Shown piece by piece: positions 8,797-16,298 of a stretch of 64,000 nt of DNA. Each line of letters begins with the position of its first letter. Position 1 is the stretch's first letter. Origin of the DNA: Bacillota bacterium (lineage in GTDB: Bacteria; Bacillota; Clostridia; Acetivibrionales; DSM-1351); assembly GCA_023390335.1 (NCBI GenBank), contig JAEWCZ010000081.1, forward strand, positions 62,001 through 126,000, in the 5' to 3' direction. The position numbers were made by a program, and so were the translations under genes. Under the pieces are notes generated by a model. It saw only the letters and a program-made list of their open reading frames with translations, searched no databases and was not told where the DNA came from.

Positions 8797-9600
8797 TTAG
8801 TCTATAATTTGATTAACCGGAATTTGACTTCGTACACTGTTTATCATATTAAGGTCAATATCCGCTATCATTATTCCCTCTTTTTCGTCTGCCCTTGAAA
8901 TAATACTCCCCCACGGGTCACATACCATTGAATTACCGTACGAGACATAAGCAGCACTTATATTTCTGGCAGAAGAAACAGCTGCATGAAACACTTGATT
9001 ATCAAGTGCTCTGGCCCTCACAAGCAGCTCCCAATGGGCAGGGCCTGTTGTCATATTAAATGAAGCCGGCGTGATAATAATTTTTGCACCTGTCTCGGTC
9101 ATTTCGGTGTAAAGCTCTGTAAATCTCATGTCAAAGCAAATAGCAAGGCCTACACGCCCAAATTCCGTTTCTGCAACGGTAATCTCGGAACCTGATGTCA
9201 AAACGTCTGATTCCCTAAATATAATACCATCCTTAATATTTACATCAAAAAGATGTACTTTTCTGTGTTTTGCTATTATGTTACCTTTTCTGTCAAACAT
9301 TACTGAAGAATTGTATATACAGTCATTGGAACTCTCAGGAATAGTCCCCGCCACAATATACATATTATTATACTTTGCCGACTCTGAAATGACTGATAAG
9401 GTTTTACTTTTTTCTATATTTTCAGCATATAATGGAAACATCTTTGTGTCATAGGGACAATTAAACATTTCAGGGAGTATTGCTATATCTGCACCTCTTT
9501 TACAACATTCTTTAAGCATAGACAATGCTTTTTCCAAGTTATCGTTTTTATTATCTGTAACAACCATTTGGCATAAGCCAAGTTTTAGCTTAGTCTTCAT
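8797..9600 (-). CDS. Carbon-nitrogen hydrolase, omega-amidase-like
   Basis: This 267-residue nitrilase-superfamily enzyme has the full catalytic triad: E44 in LPEMFNCPY, K114 in HRKVHLFD and C155 in AICFDMRF. The NCPYD motif after the glutamate is typical of omega-amidases (Nit2), which hydrolyse alpha-ketoglutaramate or alpha-ketosuccinamate to the keto acid and ammonia. Deaminated glutathione is another family substrate. The gene begins 34 bases past the stem-loop that follows the UPF0210 gene, so read-through from that operon is possible. Substrate assignment is by family resemblance. Confidence 0.85.
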   Translation of the reverse strand: MKTKLKLGLCQMVVTDNKNDNLEKALSMLKECCKRGADIAILPEMFNCPYDTKMFPLYAENIEKSKTLSVISESAKYNNMYIVAGTIPESSNDCIYNSSVMFDRKGNIIAKHRKVHLFDVNIKDGIIFRESDVLTSGSEITVAETEFGRVGLAICFDMRFTELYTEMTETGAKIIITPASFNMTTGPAHWELLVRARALDNQVFHAAVSSARNISAAYVSYGNSMVCDPWGSIISRADEKEGIMIADIDLNMINSVRSQIPVNQIID

Positions 9601-9633
9601 GAAATACCTCCATAAAAAGCTTATATATATTAT

Positions 9634-9675
9634 AAGGGTGGCAAATTACCAGTATTCCTGGTATTCGCCACCCTT
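9634..9675 (-). terminator. Stem-loop after UPF0210 gene
   Basis: AAGGGTGGC pairs with GCCACCCTT, with an inner ACCA/TGGT stem. The tail on the minus strand is ATAATATATA rather than a pure T-tract, so termination may be partial, allowing some expression of the hydrolase gene downstream. Confidence 0.6.
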
Positions 9676-9696
9676 TATAGTATTCTGTTTATAAAA

Positions 9697-11055
9697 CTAG
9701 TTTTTCAGGCTATGCATTGGAGCCGGAATTCTTCCGCCCCTTTTAATAAACTCATTGCTGCTGAAAGGATTTACCTTCATTACAGGGCCTGAACCTAGTA
9801 ATCCTCCGAACTCAACCGTGTCTCCCACCTTTTTGCCGGGAGCAGGAATTATTCTGACAGCAGTGGTTTTAGTATTAACCACACCAATCGCAGATTCATC
9901 GGCAATTATTGCAGAAATAGTTTCGGCACTGGTATCACCGGGAACAACAATCATATCAAGTCCTACCGAACATACACAAGTCATTGCTTCAAGTTTTTCC
10001 AGAGTTAATGCTCCGCAAAGTGCTGCATCAATCATTCCGGCATCTTCACTTACAGGAATAAAAGCACCACTAAGACCTCCAACGTAAGAAGAAGCCATTA
10101 CTCCTCCCTTTTTAACAGCATCATTCAAAAGAGCAAGAGCCGCAGTGGTTCCGTGAGTTCCGCACTTTTCAAGACCCATTTCTTCAAGAATATATGCAAC
10201 ACTGTCACCGATTGCAGGAGTAGGCGCCAAAGATAAATCAACAATACCAAAAGGAACGTTTAATCTTTTGGAAGCCTCCCGTGCTACCAACTGACCCATT
10301 CTGGTAATCTTGAAAGCAGTCTTCTTAATAGTTTCAGATACAGTTCCAAAATCTGCACCCTTAACCTTTTCCAAAGCACATTTTACAACACCGGGTCCGC
10401 TGACACCTACATTAATAACACATTCCGGCTCTCCTATACCATGGAAAGCACCTGCCATAAACGGGTTATCCTCAACGGCATTGGCGAACACAACCAGTTT
10501 TGCACATGCAAGTGCTCCGCTGTCTGCAGTTAATTCTGCACATTTCTTTATAACCTGGCCCATTTCAGCCACGGCATCCATATTTATACCTGCTTTTGTT
10601 GAAGCAACATTTACAGATGAACAAACTAGTTTTGTACGGCTTAACGCTTCAGGAATGGACTGTATAAGCCTCTTGTCACCTACAGTGTAACCCTTATGAA
10701 CAAGAGATGAAAATCCGCCTATAAAATTTACGCCAACAGTTTGTGCAGCCTTGTCCATTGCTTCAGCAAACTTAACATATTCGTCGCTTTCACAACTTTC
10801 AGCCACAAGAGCAATTGGAGTTACGGATATTCTTTTATTAATTATGGGGATACCGAATTCCCTTTCAATATTTTCTCCGGTAACAACAAGCTTTTCAGCA
10901 TATCTGGTTATCTTGTCGTAAATCTTTTTACATGAAATATCTATATCGGGATGACAACAATCCCTTAATGAAATACCCATAGTAATCGTTCTTATATCAA
11001 GATTTTCTTTTTGAATCATATCAATCGTTTCTAGTACTTCGAAAGGACCTAGCAT
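9697..11055 (-). CDS. UPF0210 / DUF711 family protein (PFL family)
   Basis: This 452-residue protein has GISLRDCCHPD near the N terminus and the long conserved core with PFMAGAFHGIGEPE and NVGVSGPG. The family is structurally related to pyruvate formate-lyase-like folds, but I see no glycyl-radical loop, and its activity is unknown to me. It is always found with a small ACT-domain protein, which is encoded 11 bases upstream here. That pairing suggests an allosterically regulated metabolic enzyme. The length is normal for the family. Confidence 0.88.
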   Translation of the reverse strand: MLGPFEVLETIDMIQKENLDIRTITMGISLRDCCHPDIDISCKKIYDKITRYAEKLVVTGENIEREFGIPIINKRISVTPIALVAESCESDEYVKFAEAMDKAAQTVGVNFIGGFSSLVHKGYTVGDKRLIQSIPEALSRTKLVCSSVNVASTKAGINMDAVAEMGQVIKKCAELTADSGALACAKLVVFANAVEDNPFMAGAFHGIGEPECVINVGVSGPGVVKCALEKVKGADFGTVSETIKKTAFKITRMGQLVAREASKRLNVPFGIVDLSLAPTPAIGDSVAYILEEMGLEKCGTHGTTAALALLNDAVKKGGVMASSYVGGLSGAFIPVSEDAGMIDAALCGALTLEKLEAMTCVCSVGLDMIVVPGDTSAETISAIIADESAIGVVNTKTTAVRIIPAPGKKVGDTVEFGGLLGSGPVMKVNPFSSNEFIKRGGRIPAPMHSLKN

Positions 11056-11066
11056 TATTGTTCACC

Positions 11067-11336
11067 TCATATTCTATGCATTGAATTAAAAATATCTTCG
11101 TGCTGGATCTGTATTTTCAAGCCCATTTCAACACCCTTGGATTCCAATTTATAAGAAATATCATGAAATGGTATGTTACAATGGGATATATCTACAAGCA
11201 TAATCATTGTAAATACATCCTGCAGAATAGTCTGGGATATATCAAGTATATTAATATTACTCTCTGCCAGTATGTTGCTCACACCTGCAATTATTCCAAC
11301 TTTGTCTTTACCTATAACTGTTATTACTGCTCTCAC
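11067..11336 (-). CDS. ACT domain protein (UPF0237)
   Basis: The protein has 89 residues forming a single ACT domain: a VITVIGKDKVGIIAGVSNIL opening and ILDISQTI in the second strand. ACT domains bind amino acids or other small ligands and regulate enzymes. It precedes and nearly abuts the UPF0210 gene, its constant genomic partner, so it is probably the regulatory subunit of that protein. It is transcribed away from the radical SAM gene across a 211-base divergent region. Confidence 0.88.
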   Translation of the reverse strand: MRAVITVIGKDKVGIIAGVSNILAESNINILDISQTILQDVFTMIMLVDISHCNIPFHDISYKLESKGVEMGLKIQIQHEDIFNSMHRI

Positions 11337-11458
11337 GCTAATACCTCCCGCATTTGCTTATATATAATGTTTTAAATTAACTTACTAATGTATCAGAGTT
11401 GGTTTATATTATATATCTTTAGTTTACAAATATCAATGAAAAACATCGCGAACATACG

Positions 11459-11488
11459 TTTGATTTGCTATAAAAGATATGGTATACT
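11459..11488 (+). promoter_or_regulatory. Candidate promoter for radical SAM operon
   Basis: TTTGAT and TATACT are separated by 18 bases, about 60 bases before the chosen start. The -35 match is weak. Confidence 0.35.
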
Positions 11489-11547
11489 ATTCTTGACGCA
11501 GAAATCATCTTGATTTTGGGTAGATTACTTTTATGAGGAAAACCAAT

Positions 11548-12933
11548 ATGGACTTGAATGAAAAATTAGGTATATTAGCAGATGCAGCCAAATACGACGT
11601 TTCATGCTCCTCCAGCGGGGGGACAAGAAAAAACAAAAACGGTGTTGGAGACAGTCACGCATGTGGAATTTGCCATACATGGGCAGATGACGGGAGATGT
11701 GTATCTCTGCTAAAAATATTATTATCAAATGAATGTATATACGACTGTGTGTACTGTATAAACAGGTCTTCAAATGACGTTCCTCGGGCAAGCTTTACTG
11801 CTGAGGAAGTAATTGAGCTTACAATGAATTTTTATAGAAGAAACTATATAGAAGGACTTTTCTTAAGCTCTGCTGTATTAAAAAATCCAAGCCATACCAT
11901 GGAGTTAATGCTTGAAATCGTAAAAAAACTCCGTACTGAACATGGCTTTTTCGGTTATATACATATAAAAGCAATTCCCGGGGCTGATGAAAGGCTTATA
12001 AATGAAGCCGGAATGTACGTTGACAGAATGAGCGTGAATATAGAACTGCCATCTGACAAAGGACTTGAAGTACTCGCACCACAAAAGCCTAAAAAAGCTT
12101 TACTAAAGCCAATGCACCAGATTAATAATAAAATAATTGAAACAAAGGAAAATAAGAGGTTGTTTAAAAAGGGGGATTCTTTCGTTCCTGCCGGGCAAAG
12201 TACACAGCTTATTGTCGGGGCAACACCCGATAAAGATTTAAGTATTTTAAAGCTCTCAGAAGCCTTGTACGGCAATTTTAACCTTAAAAGGGTTTATTAC
12301 TCGGCATTTGTACCAACCGTAACAGATCCTAGGCTACCGGCTCTTATAAAGCCTCCTCTCCTACGTGAGCACAGATTGTATCAGGCCGACTGGCTTTTAA
12401 GGTTTTATGGTTTTGAGGCCGATGAATTACTTAGTAAAACCAATCCCAATTTTAATCCCGAGCTTGATCCTAAAGCTGACTGGGCTTTGAGGAATCTGCA
12501 CTTGTTTCCGGTAGAGGTAAATACGACAGAATACGAAATGTTGCTGAGAGTGCCGGGAATAGGCGTTAAATCGGCACAAAGAATTATTACTGCCAGAAGG
12601 GTTGGCAGATTAACTTTTGACAACTTAAAAAAAATGGGAGTAGTATTGAAACGTGCGGGACATTTTTTAACGTGTCAGGGTAAAACTTATGATAGTTACA
12701 GTTCAAAGGAAGCAATTGTAAAAGAATCCTTGATAAGCGCTAACCTGCAGCCTAAAAGCAAAAGGGCTGTTTCAGGACAGATGTCATTATTCTCACTTGT
12801 AAATGATAGCGGAACAGATGAAAGCCTGTCAGAGTTTCTTCTAACAGATTCTCCTTCAAATACCGGACAATGGCTAAGCTATTACAACCAACCACAGGAC
12901 GGGAGGCTTTTGTTAAGTGATATACATTTATGA
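11548..12933 (+). CDS. Putative DNA modification/repair radical SAM protein
   Basis: The 461-residue protein has the radical SAM cluster motif CIYDCVYC (C63, C67, C70), preceded by an extra cysteine-rich segment (HACGICHTWADDGRC), and a C-terminal helix-hairpin-helix DNA-binding motif (LRVPGIGVKSAQRI, about 335-350). It matches the family annotated as putative DNA modification/repair radical SAM protein, encoded next to a DUF4130 protein. The ATG at 11548 is preferred over 11533 because GAGGAAA lies 8 bases before it and the family begins with LxEKLxILADAAKYD. Its stop overlaps the start of its partner. The actual reaction is unknown. Confidence 0.88.
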   Translation: MDLNEKLGILADAAKYDVSCSSSGGTRKNKNGVGDSHACGICHTWADDGRCVSLLKILLSNECIYDCVYCINRSSNDVPRASFTAEEVIELTMNFYRRNYIEGLFLSSAVLKNPSHTMELMLEIVKKLRTEHGFFGYIHIKAIPGADERLINEAGMYVDRMSVNIELPSDKGLEVLAPQKPKKALLKPMHQINNKIIETKENKRLFKKGDSFVPAGQSTQLIVGATPDKDLSILKLSEALYGNFNLKRVYYSAFVPTVTDPRLPALIKPPLLREHRLYQADWLLRFYGFEADELLSKTNPNFNPELDPKADWALRNLHLFPVEVNTTEYEMLLRVPGIGVKSAQRIITARRVGRLTFDNLKKMGVVLKRAGHFLTCQGKTYDSYSSKEAIVKESLISANLQPKSKRAVSGQMSLFSLVNDSGTDESLSEFLLTDSPSNTGQWLSYYNQPQDGRLLLSDIHL

Positions 12934-13657
12934 CGGAACATGGGATTGCTTTCTGACAGCAGTTCATCATTATTATTATGATAAACAGGATGTTTCAAAT
13001 ATTGAATCCAGCCTTTGCTATATACCAAATCTCATTGATGAGTATAGAACTATAACTACTGATATTATGAAGGCTAAGGCCGTAGAAGAAGCAATACTGC
13101 GCAAGATTTCAGCGGATAGTCTTGATAACCTTCAAAGATGTTTCTTTTCAGAGCTTGAAGGTCGTGAAATGTGGATTTTAAAATATATTCGCCTTGGGTT
13201 TAAAATTGGTATGCGCATTGACAGTATGCTTGGTGACAAAACTGTTTTGGATGTATTGGTTCCTGCCAGAAAGGTGGGAATGGAGTGCCATAGAATGCTT
13301 GGACTGCTTCGATTCGAACTTTTGGAAGGTGGCATTTATTATGCAAAAATTCAACCTGATCATAATATTATTTCTTTCATATCCCCCCACTTTAAAAACC
13401 GTTTTGCAGACCAAAACTGGATAATACATGATACAAAACGTAAAATTGCATCCTTGTACAATACTAAAAAAATGCTTCTTTCCTACATGGATTTGTCCAA
13501 TATCCCTGAACTTCATTCTGATGAACTGAAATTCCAAGCTTTATGGCAAAATTATTATAAGCATATAGCAATAAAGAATAAAATAAATCCAAAATTGCAA
13601 AAGAATTTTATGCCTAAGCGTTATTGGAAAAACCTTACGGAAAAGAAAACGGATTAA
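12917..13657 (+). CDS. DUF4130 / TIGR03915 DNA metabolism protein
   Basis: The 246-residue protein opens with YIYDGTWDCFLTAVHHY, typical of the family paired with the radical SAM protein; the C-terminal part belongs to DUF4130. Family annotation links it to uracil-DNA-glycosylase-like proteins, and in many genomes it is fused to a UDG domain, which is absent here. It overlaps the preceding gene by 17 bases, implying translational coupling and complex formation. It ends in front of a strong terminator. Confidence 0.82.
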   Translation: MIYIYDGTWDCFLTAVHHYYYDKQDVSNIESSLCYIPNLIDEYRTITTDIMKAKAVEEAILRKISADSLDNLQRCFFSELEGREMWILKYIRLGFKIGMRIDSMLGDKTVLDVLVPARKVGMECHRMLGLLRFELLEGGIYYAKIQPDHNIISFISPHFKNRFADQNWIIHDTKRKIASLYNTKKMLLSYMDLSNIPELHSDELKFQALWQNYYKHIAIKNKINPKLQKNFMPKRYWKNLTEKKTD

Positions 13658-13672
13658 AATCCGTACTAACAA

Positions 13673-13714
13673 AAAGGGGGTTGTCGCAAATTTTCTGTTT
13701 TGCAACCGCCCCTT
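13673..13714. terminator. Bidirectional terminator between DUF4130 gene and murD
   Basis: AAGGGGGTTG...GCAAA pairs with TTTGC...AACCGCCCCTT between convergent genes. It is GC-rich and clearly separates them. Confidence 0.75.
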
Positions 13715-13725
13715 AGATTTTCAAA

Positions 13726-15123
13726 CTATTTAAGCTCATTAACCAATTCTTTAAACACATTTCCACGATGTTCAAAATTCTTAAACATATCAAAGCTTGT
13801 GCTTGCTGGTGATAGAATTATGCAGTCACCCGGTTTTGCTTCTGCATATGCTTTTTGAACAACTTCTTCATAACTATCGCAATGAATTATTTTTATTTCG
13901 TTTTCCATGTCCCTTTGCTGAATATAATTCTTATATGCTTCCTCAATTCTTGAAGCAGTAGCACCTATTAACAGTAAGCATTTCACCTTCTCAACGATAA
14001 TTTCACCTATAGAATCATACGGTATTCCCTTATCCTTTCCTCCGGCAATAAGAATTACTTTATTTTTGAACGTTTTTAATGCTGCTATTGTTCTTGAAGG
14101 ACTACTGTCAATAGAACTATTGTAGAATTTTATCCCATTAAGTTCCCTAACCAGTTCAATTCTATGTTCAACACCATTAAATGTAGTTGCAATCTTTGCA
14201 ATAGTTTCAGGCTTTACATAATCTATTGTAGCCGCAGTAGCAGCCATGTAATTCTCTATGTTATGAACCCCAGGTATCTTAATTTTGTCACCTTCTACAA
14301 TATCAGTACTGATATTTCCTTTTTTAACCACTATTTTACCGTCTTCATATACAACTCCTTCATCAAGATTATTTAATCTCGAGAAATAAACATGTTCTCC
14401 ACGAGCCTCATAATTAAAGCTCTTTGTTATTTCATTGTCATAATTAAGAACCAGTTTATCATTTTTATTTTGGTTAATAAAAATGTTTTTCTTTGCATCA
14501 ATATACTCTTGCAACGATTTATGAACATCAAGGTGGTTTGGTGTAATGTTAGTAATAACAGCAACTGACGGACAATCTTTTATAGTCATTAGTTGGAAAC
14601 TACTTAGTTCCAATACTACCTTGTCCGTTTCTGCAACATCATCTATTTTACTTAACAGTGGTGTGCCTATATTCCCTCCAAGCCAGCAATTATAACCCTC
14701 CTCTGTTAGTATCTTATAAATTAAGGTGGTTGTAGTAGTTTTTCCATCACTTCCGGTTACTGCAAAAACCTGTGCAGGACATAGTTTTAGAAATACTTCC
14801 ATTTCTGATGTAAGCTCTGCACCTTTAGCAACAGCCTCTACAAGTTCTGGTAGATCAGGTCTCATACCTGGTGTACGGAAAATTATATCAAACCCTTTCA
14901 ACTTGGAAAGATAATCAGGCCCAATGCTATATTTAACAGACAGTCCCTTTAATTCATTGAAAGCATCTGTAAGTTTTTCTTCCGGTGATTTATCAAATGC
15001 AGTTACATCTACCCCGAAATTTACGAGATATTTAATCAGAGGAATATTACTTATACCTATTCCCATGACTGCAACCTTTTTATTTTTAACTTCTTTTTTG
15101 TACTGTTCCAGCTTATTATTCAT
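13726..15123 (-). CDS. murD: UDP-N-acetylmuramoylalanine-D-glutamate ligase
   Basis: The 465-residue cytosolic Mur ligase adds D-glutamate to UDP-MurNAc-L-alanine. The N-terminal Rossmann-type domain begins VAVMGIGISNIPLIKYL; the ATP-binding loop is TGSDGKTTTT; then NITPNHLDVH and a C-terminal domain with GGKDKG and SPASTSFDMF, all typical of MurD. It sits alone here, not in a mur/fts cluster. The upstream region is shared with the tRNA-Leu promoter, transcribed the other way. Confidence 0.95.
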   Translation of the reverse strand: MNNKLEQYKKEVKNKKVAVMGIGISNIPLIKYLVNFGVDVTAFDKSPEEKLTDAFNELKGLSVKYSIGPDYLSKLKGFDIIFRTPGMRPDLPELVEAVAKGAELTSEMEVFLKLCPAQVFAVTGSDGKTTTTTLIYKILTEEGYNCWLGGNIGTPLLSKIDDVAETDKVVLELSSFQLMTIKDCPSVAVITNITPNHLDVHKSLQEYIDAKKNIFINQNKNDKLVLNYDNEITKSFNYEARGEHVYFSRLNNLDEGVVYEDGKIVVKKGNISTDIVEGDKIKIPGVHNIENYMAATAATIDYVKPETIAKIATTFNGVEHRIELVRELNGIKFYNSSIDSSPSRTIAALKTFKNKVILIAGGKDKGIPYDSIGEIIVEKVKCLLLIGATASRIEEAYKNYIQQRDMENEIKIIHCDSYEEVVQKAYAEAKPGDCIILSPASTSFDMFKNFEHRGNVFKELVNELK

Positions 15124-15171
15124 AATTACCTCCGTTATTCTCCATAATTCACATAGAATAAATTTTGCCTA

Positions 15172-15200
15172 TTGAAAAACTAAAATACATATAGTAAAAT
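15172..15200 (+). promoter_or_regulatory. Sigma-A promoter of tRNA-Leu
   Basis: TTGAAA and TAAAAT are separated by exactly 17 bases, with the -10 ending 19 bases before the tRNA. Confidence 0.7.
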
Positions 15201-15219
15201 ACTTATGCAGTTAAGTCTT

Positions 15220-15306
15220 GCGGATATGGCGGAATTGGCAGACGCGCATGGTTCAGGTCCATGTGAAAGCAATTTCATGCAGGTTCAACTCCTGTTATCC
15301 GCACCA
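15220..15306 (+). tRNA. tRNA-Leu (CAG)
   Basis: The acceptor GCGGATA pairs with TATCCGC, followed by encoded ACCA. The anticodon stem CATGG/CCATG encloses loop TTCAGGT with anticodon CAG. It has the long variable arm of a class II tRNA and the GGTTCAACTCC T-arm. Confidence 0.96.
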
Positions 15307-15343
15307 AAAGAGTTTGAAAATAAAATTTCAAACTCTTTTTTTA
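15307..15343. terminator. Intrinsic terminator after tRNA-Leu
   Basis: AAAGAGTTTGAAA pairs with TTTCAAACTCTTT, followed by TTTTATTT. It also serves the convergent cheR gene. Confidence 0.85.
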
Positions 15344-15357
15344 TTTCTATAATTACT

Positions 15358-16149
15358 TTAACTCGGATAATTAAAATTATCTGAATCTTTTATATAGAAA
15401 AATGTCTTCAGTGATTTAAAATTGTATTTATTAGCCATTATAAGCTGCTCCGTACTTCCGACAAAAAGTATTCCTTGATGATTTAATGCCATATTAAATT
15501 TTTTGTATATTTCAGTTTTTGCTTCCTCTGTAAAGTAAATCAACACATTTCTGCAAACTATTAAATCAATGTTTGTAGGGTACGGCTCTCTCAATAGATT
15601 GTGCTGTCTGAACTCAACACAATTCTTGACTTCATCCTTAATTTTGTAACTTTCACCTAAAATTGTAAAATACTTGTTTTTAAACTCCTGTGGTAAATTC
15701 TCGACACTTTTGGCATTATATATACCAGCTTTTGCCTTTTCCAAAGCTCCCATGTCTATATCTGTTGCAAGTATCTTTATAGAGCTAAGAGGCATAATCT
15801 TATTGAGTACCATAACAAGCGTATATGGTTCATCTCCTGTAGAGCATGCGGCACTCCATATTGTCAGCTTCTTTTTTTTATTCAGTAAAAGAGGGAAAAT
15901 TTCTTTCTCCAAAACAGACCACTGGTCAGGATTTCTGTAAAACTCAGAGACATTAATTGTAAGGTAATTAATAAATTCCTTGAACAATTCCTTATTATCT
16001 TTTAATGCCTGCACATAGTCCTTGTATGTATCATAATTATTCTTTCTTATAAGAGCATCGATTCTTCTTTTCATTTGCTTTTCTTTGTAAAGAGTGAGAT
16101 TTATCTTTGTCATTTTGAAAATTTCTTCTTTAAAGCCCTCGTAATCCAT
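15358..16149 (-). CDS. cheR: Chemotaxis protein methyltransferase CheR
   Basis: The 263-residue protein methylates glutamates on chemoreceptors using SAM. The N-terminal helical domain includes RRIDALI, followed by a SAM-dependent methyltransferase core with SAACSTGDEPYTL, the ATDID motif, and DLIVCRNVLIYF. The start at 16149 is chosen because GAGGAGGT lies just before it, and the length then matches Bacillus CheR. It is a single gene between two terminators, with no other chemotaxis gene in the window. Confidence 0.93.
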   Translation of the reverse strand: MDYEGFKEEIFKMTKINLTLYKEKQMKRRIDALIRKNNYDTYKDYVQALKDNKELFKEFINYLTINVSEFYRNPDQWSVLEKEIFPLLLNKKKKLTIWSAACSTGDEPYTLVMVLNKIMPLSSIKILATDIDMGALEKAKAGIYNAKSVENLPQEFKNKYFTILGESYKIKDEVKNCVEFRQHNLLREPYPTNIDLIVCRNVLIYFTEEAKTEIYKKFNMALNHQGILFVGSTEQLIMANKYNFKSLKTFFYIKDSDNFNYPS

Positions 16150-16233
16150 TGTGAACCTCCTCATTGGTAGATTATTACGTGATTTTATACAATATTATAT
16201 TCAGAATGAGGTACGATGATGTTTTTACGCTTA

Positions 16234-16266
16234 AATAAAGGATGTACCAATGTACATCCTTTATTA
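16234..16266 (-). terminator. Terminator of the hutP-aroH-cmk-ispH operon
   Basis: AATAAAGGATGTAC pairs perfectly with GTACATCCTTTATT around a CAAT loop, 33 bases past the ispH/S1 stop. Confidence 0.75.
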
Positions 16267-16298
16267 TAATTATTTAAAATGAAAAATATAATCAAAAA

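Noticed and set aside
9755..10087. Plus-strand frames within the UPF0210 gene
   Set aside because: They have no ribosome site and lie inside a well-conserved gene on the other strand.
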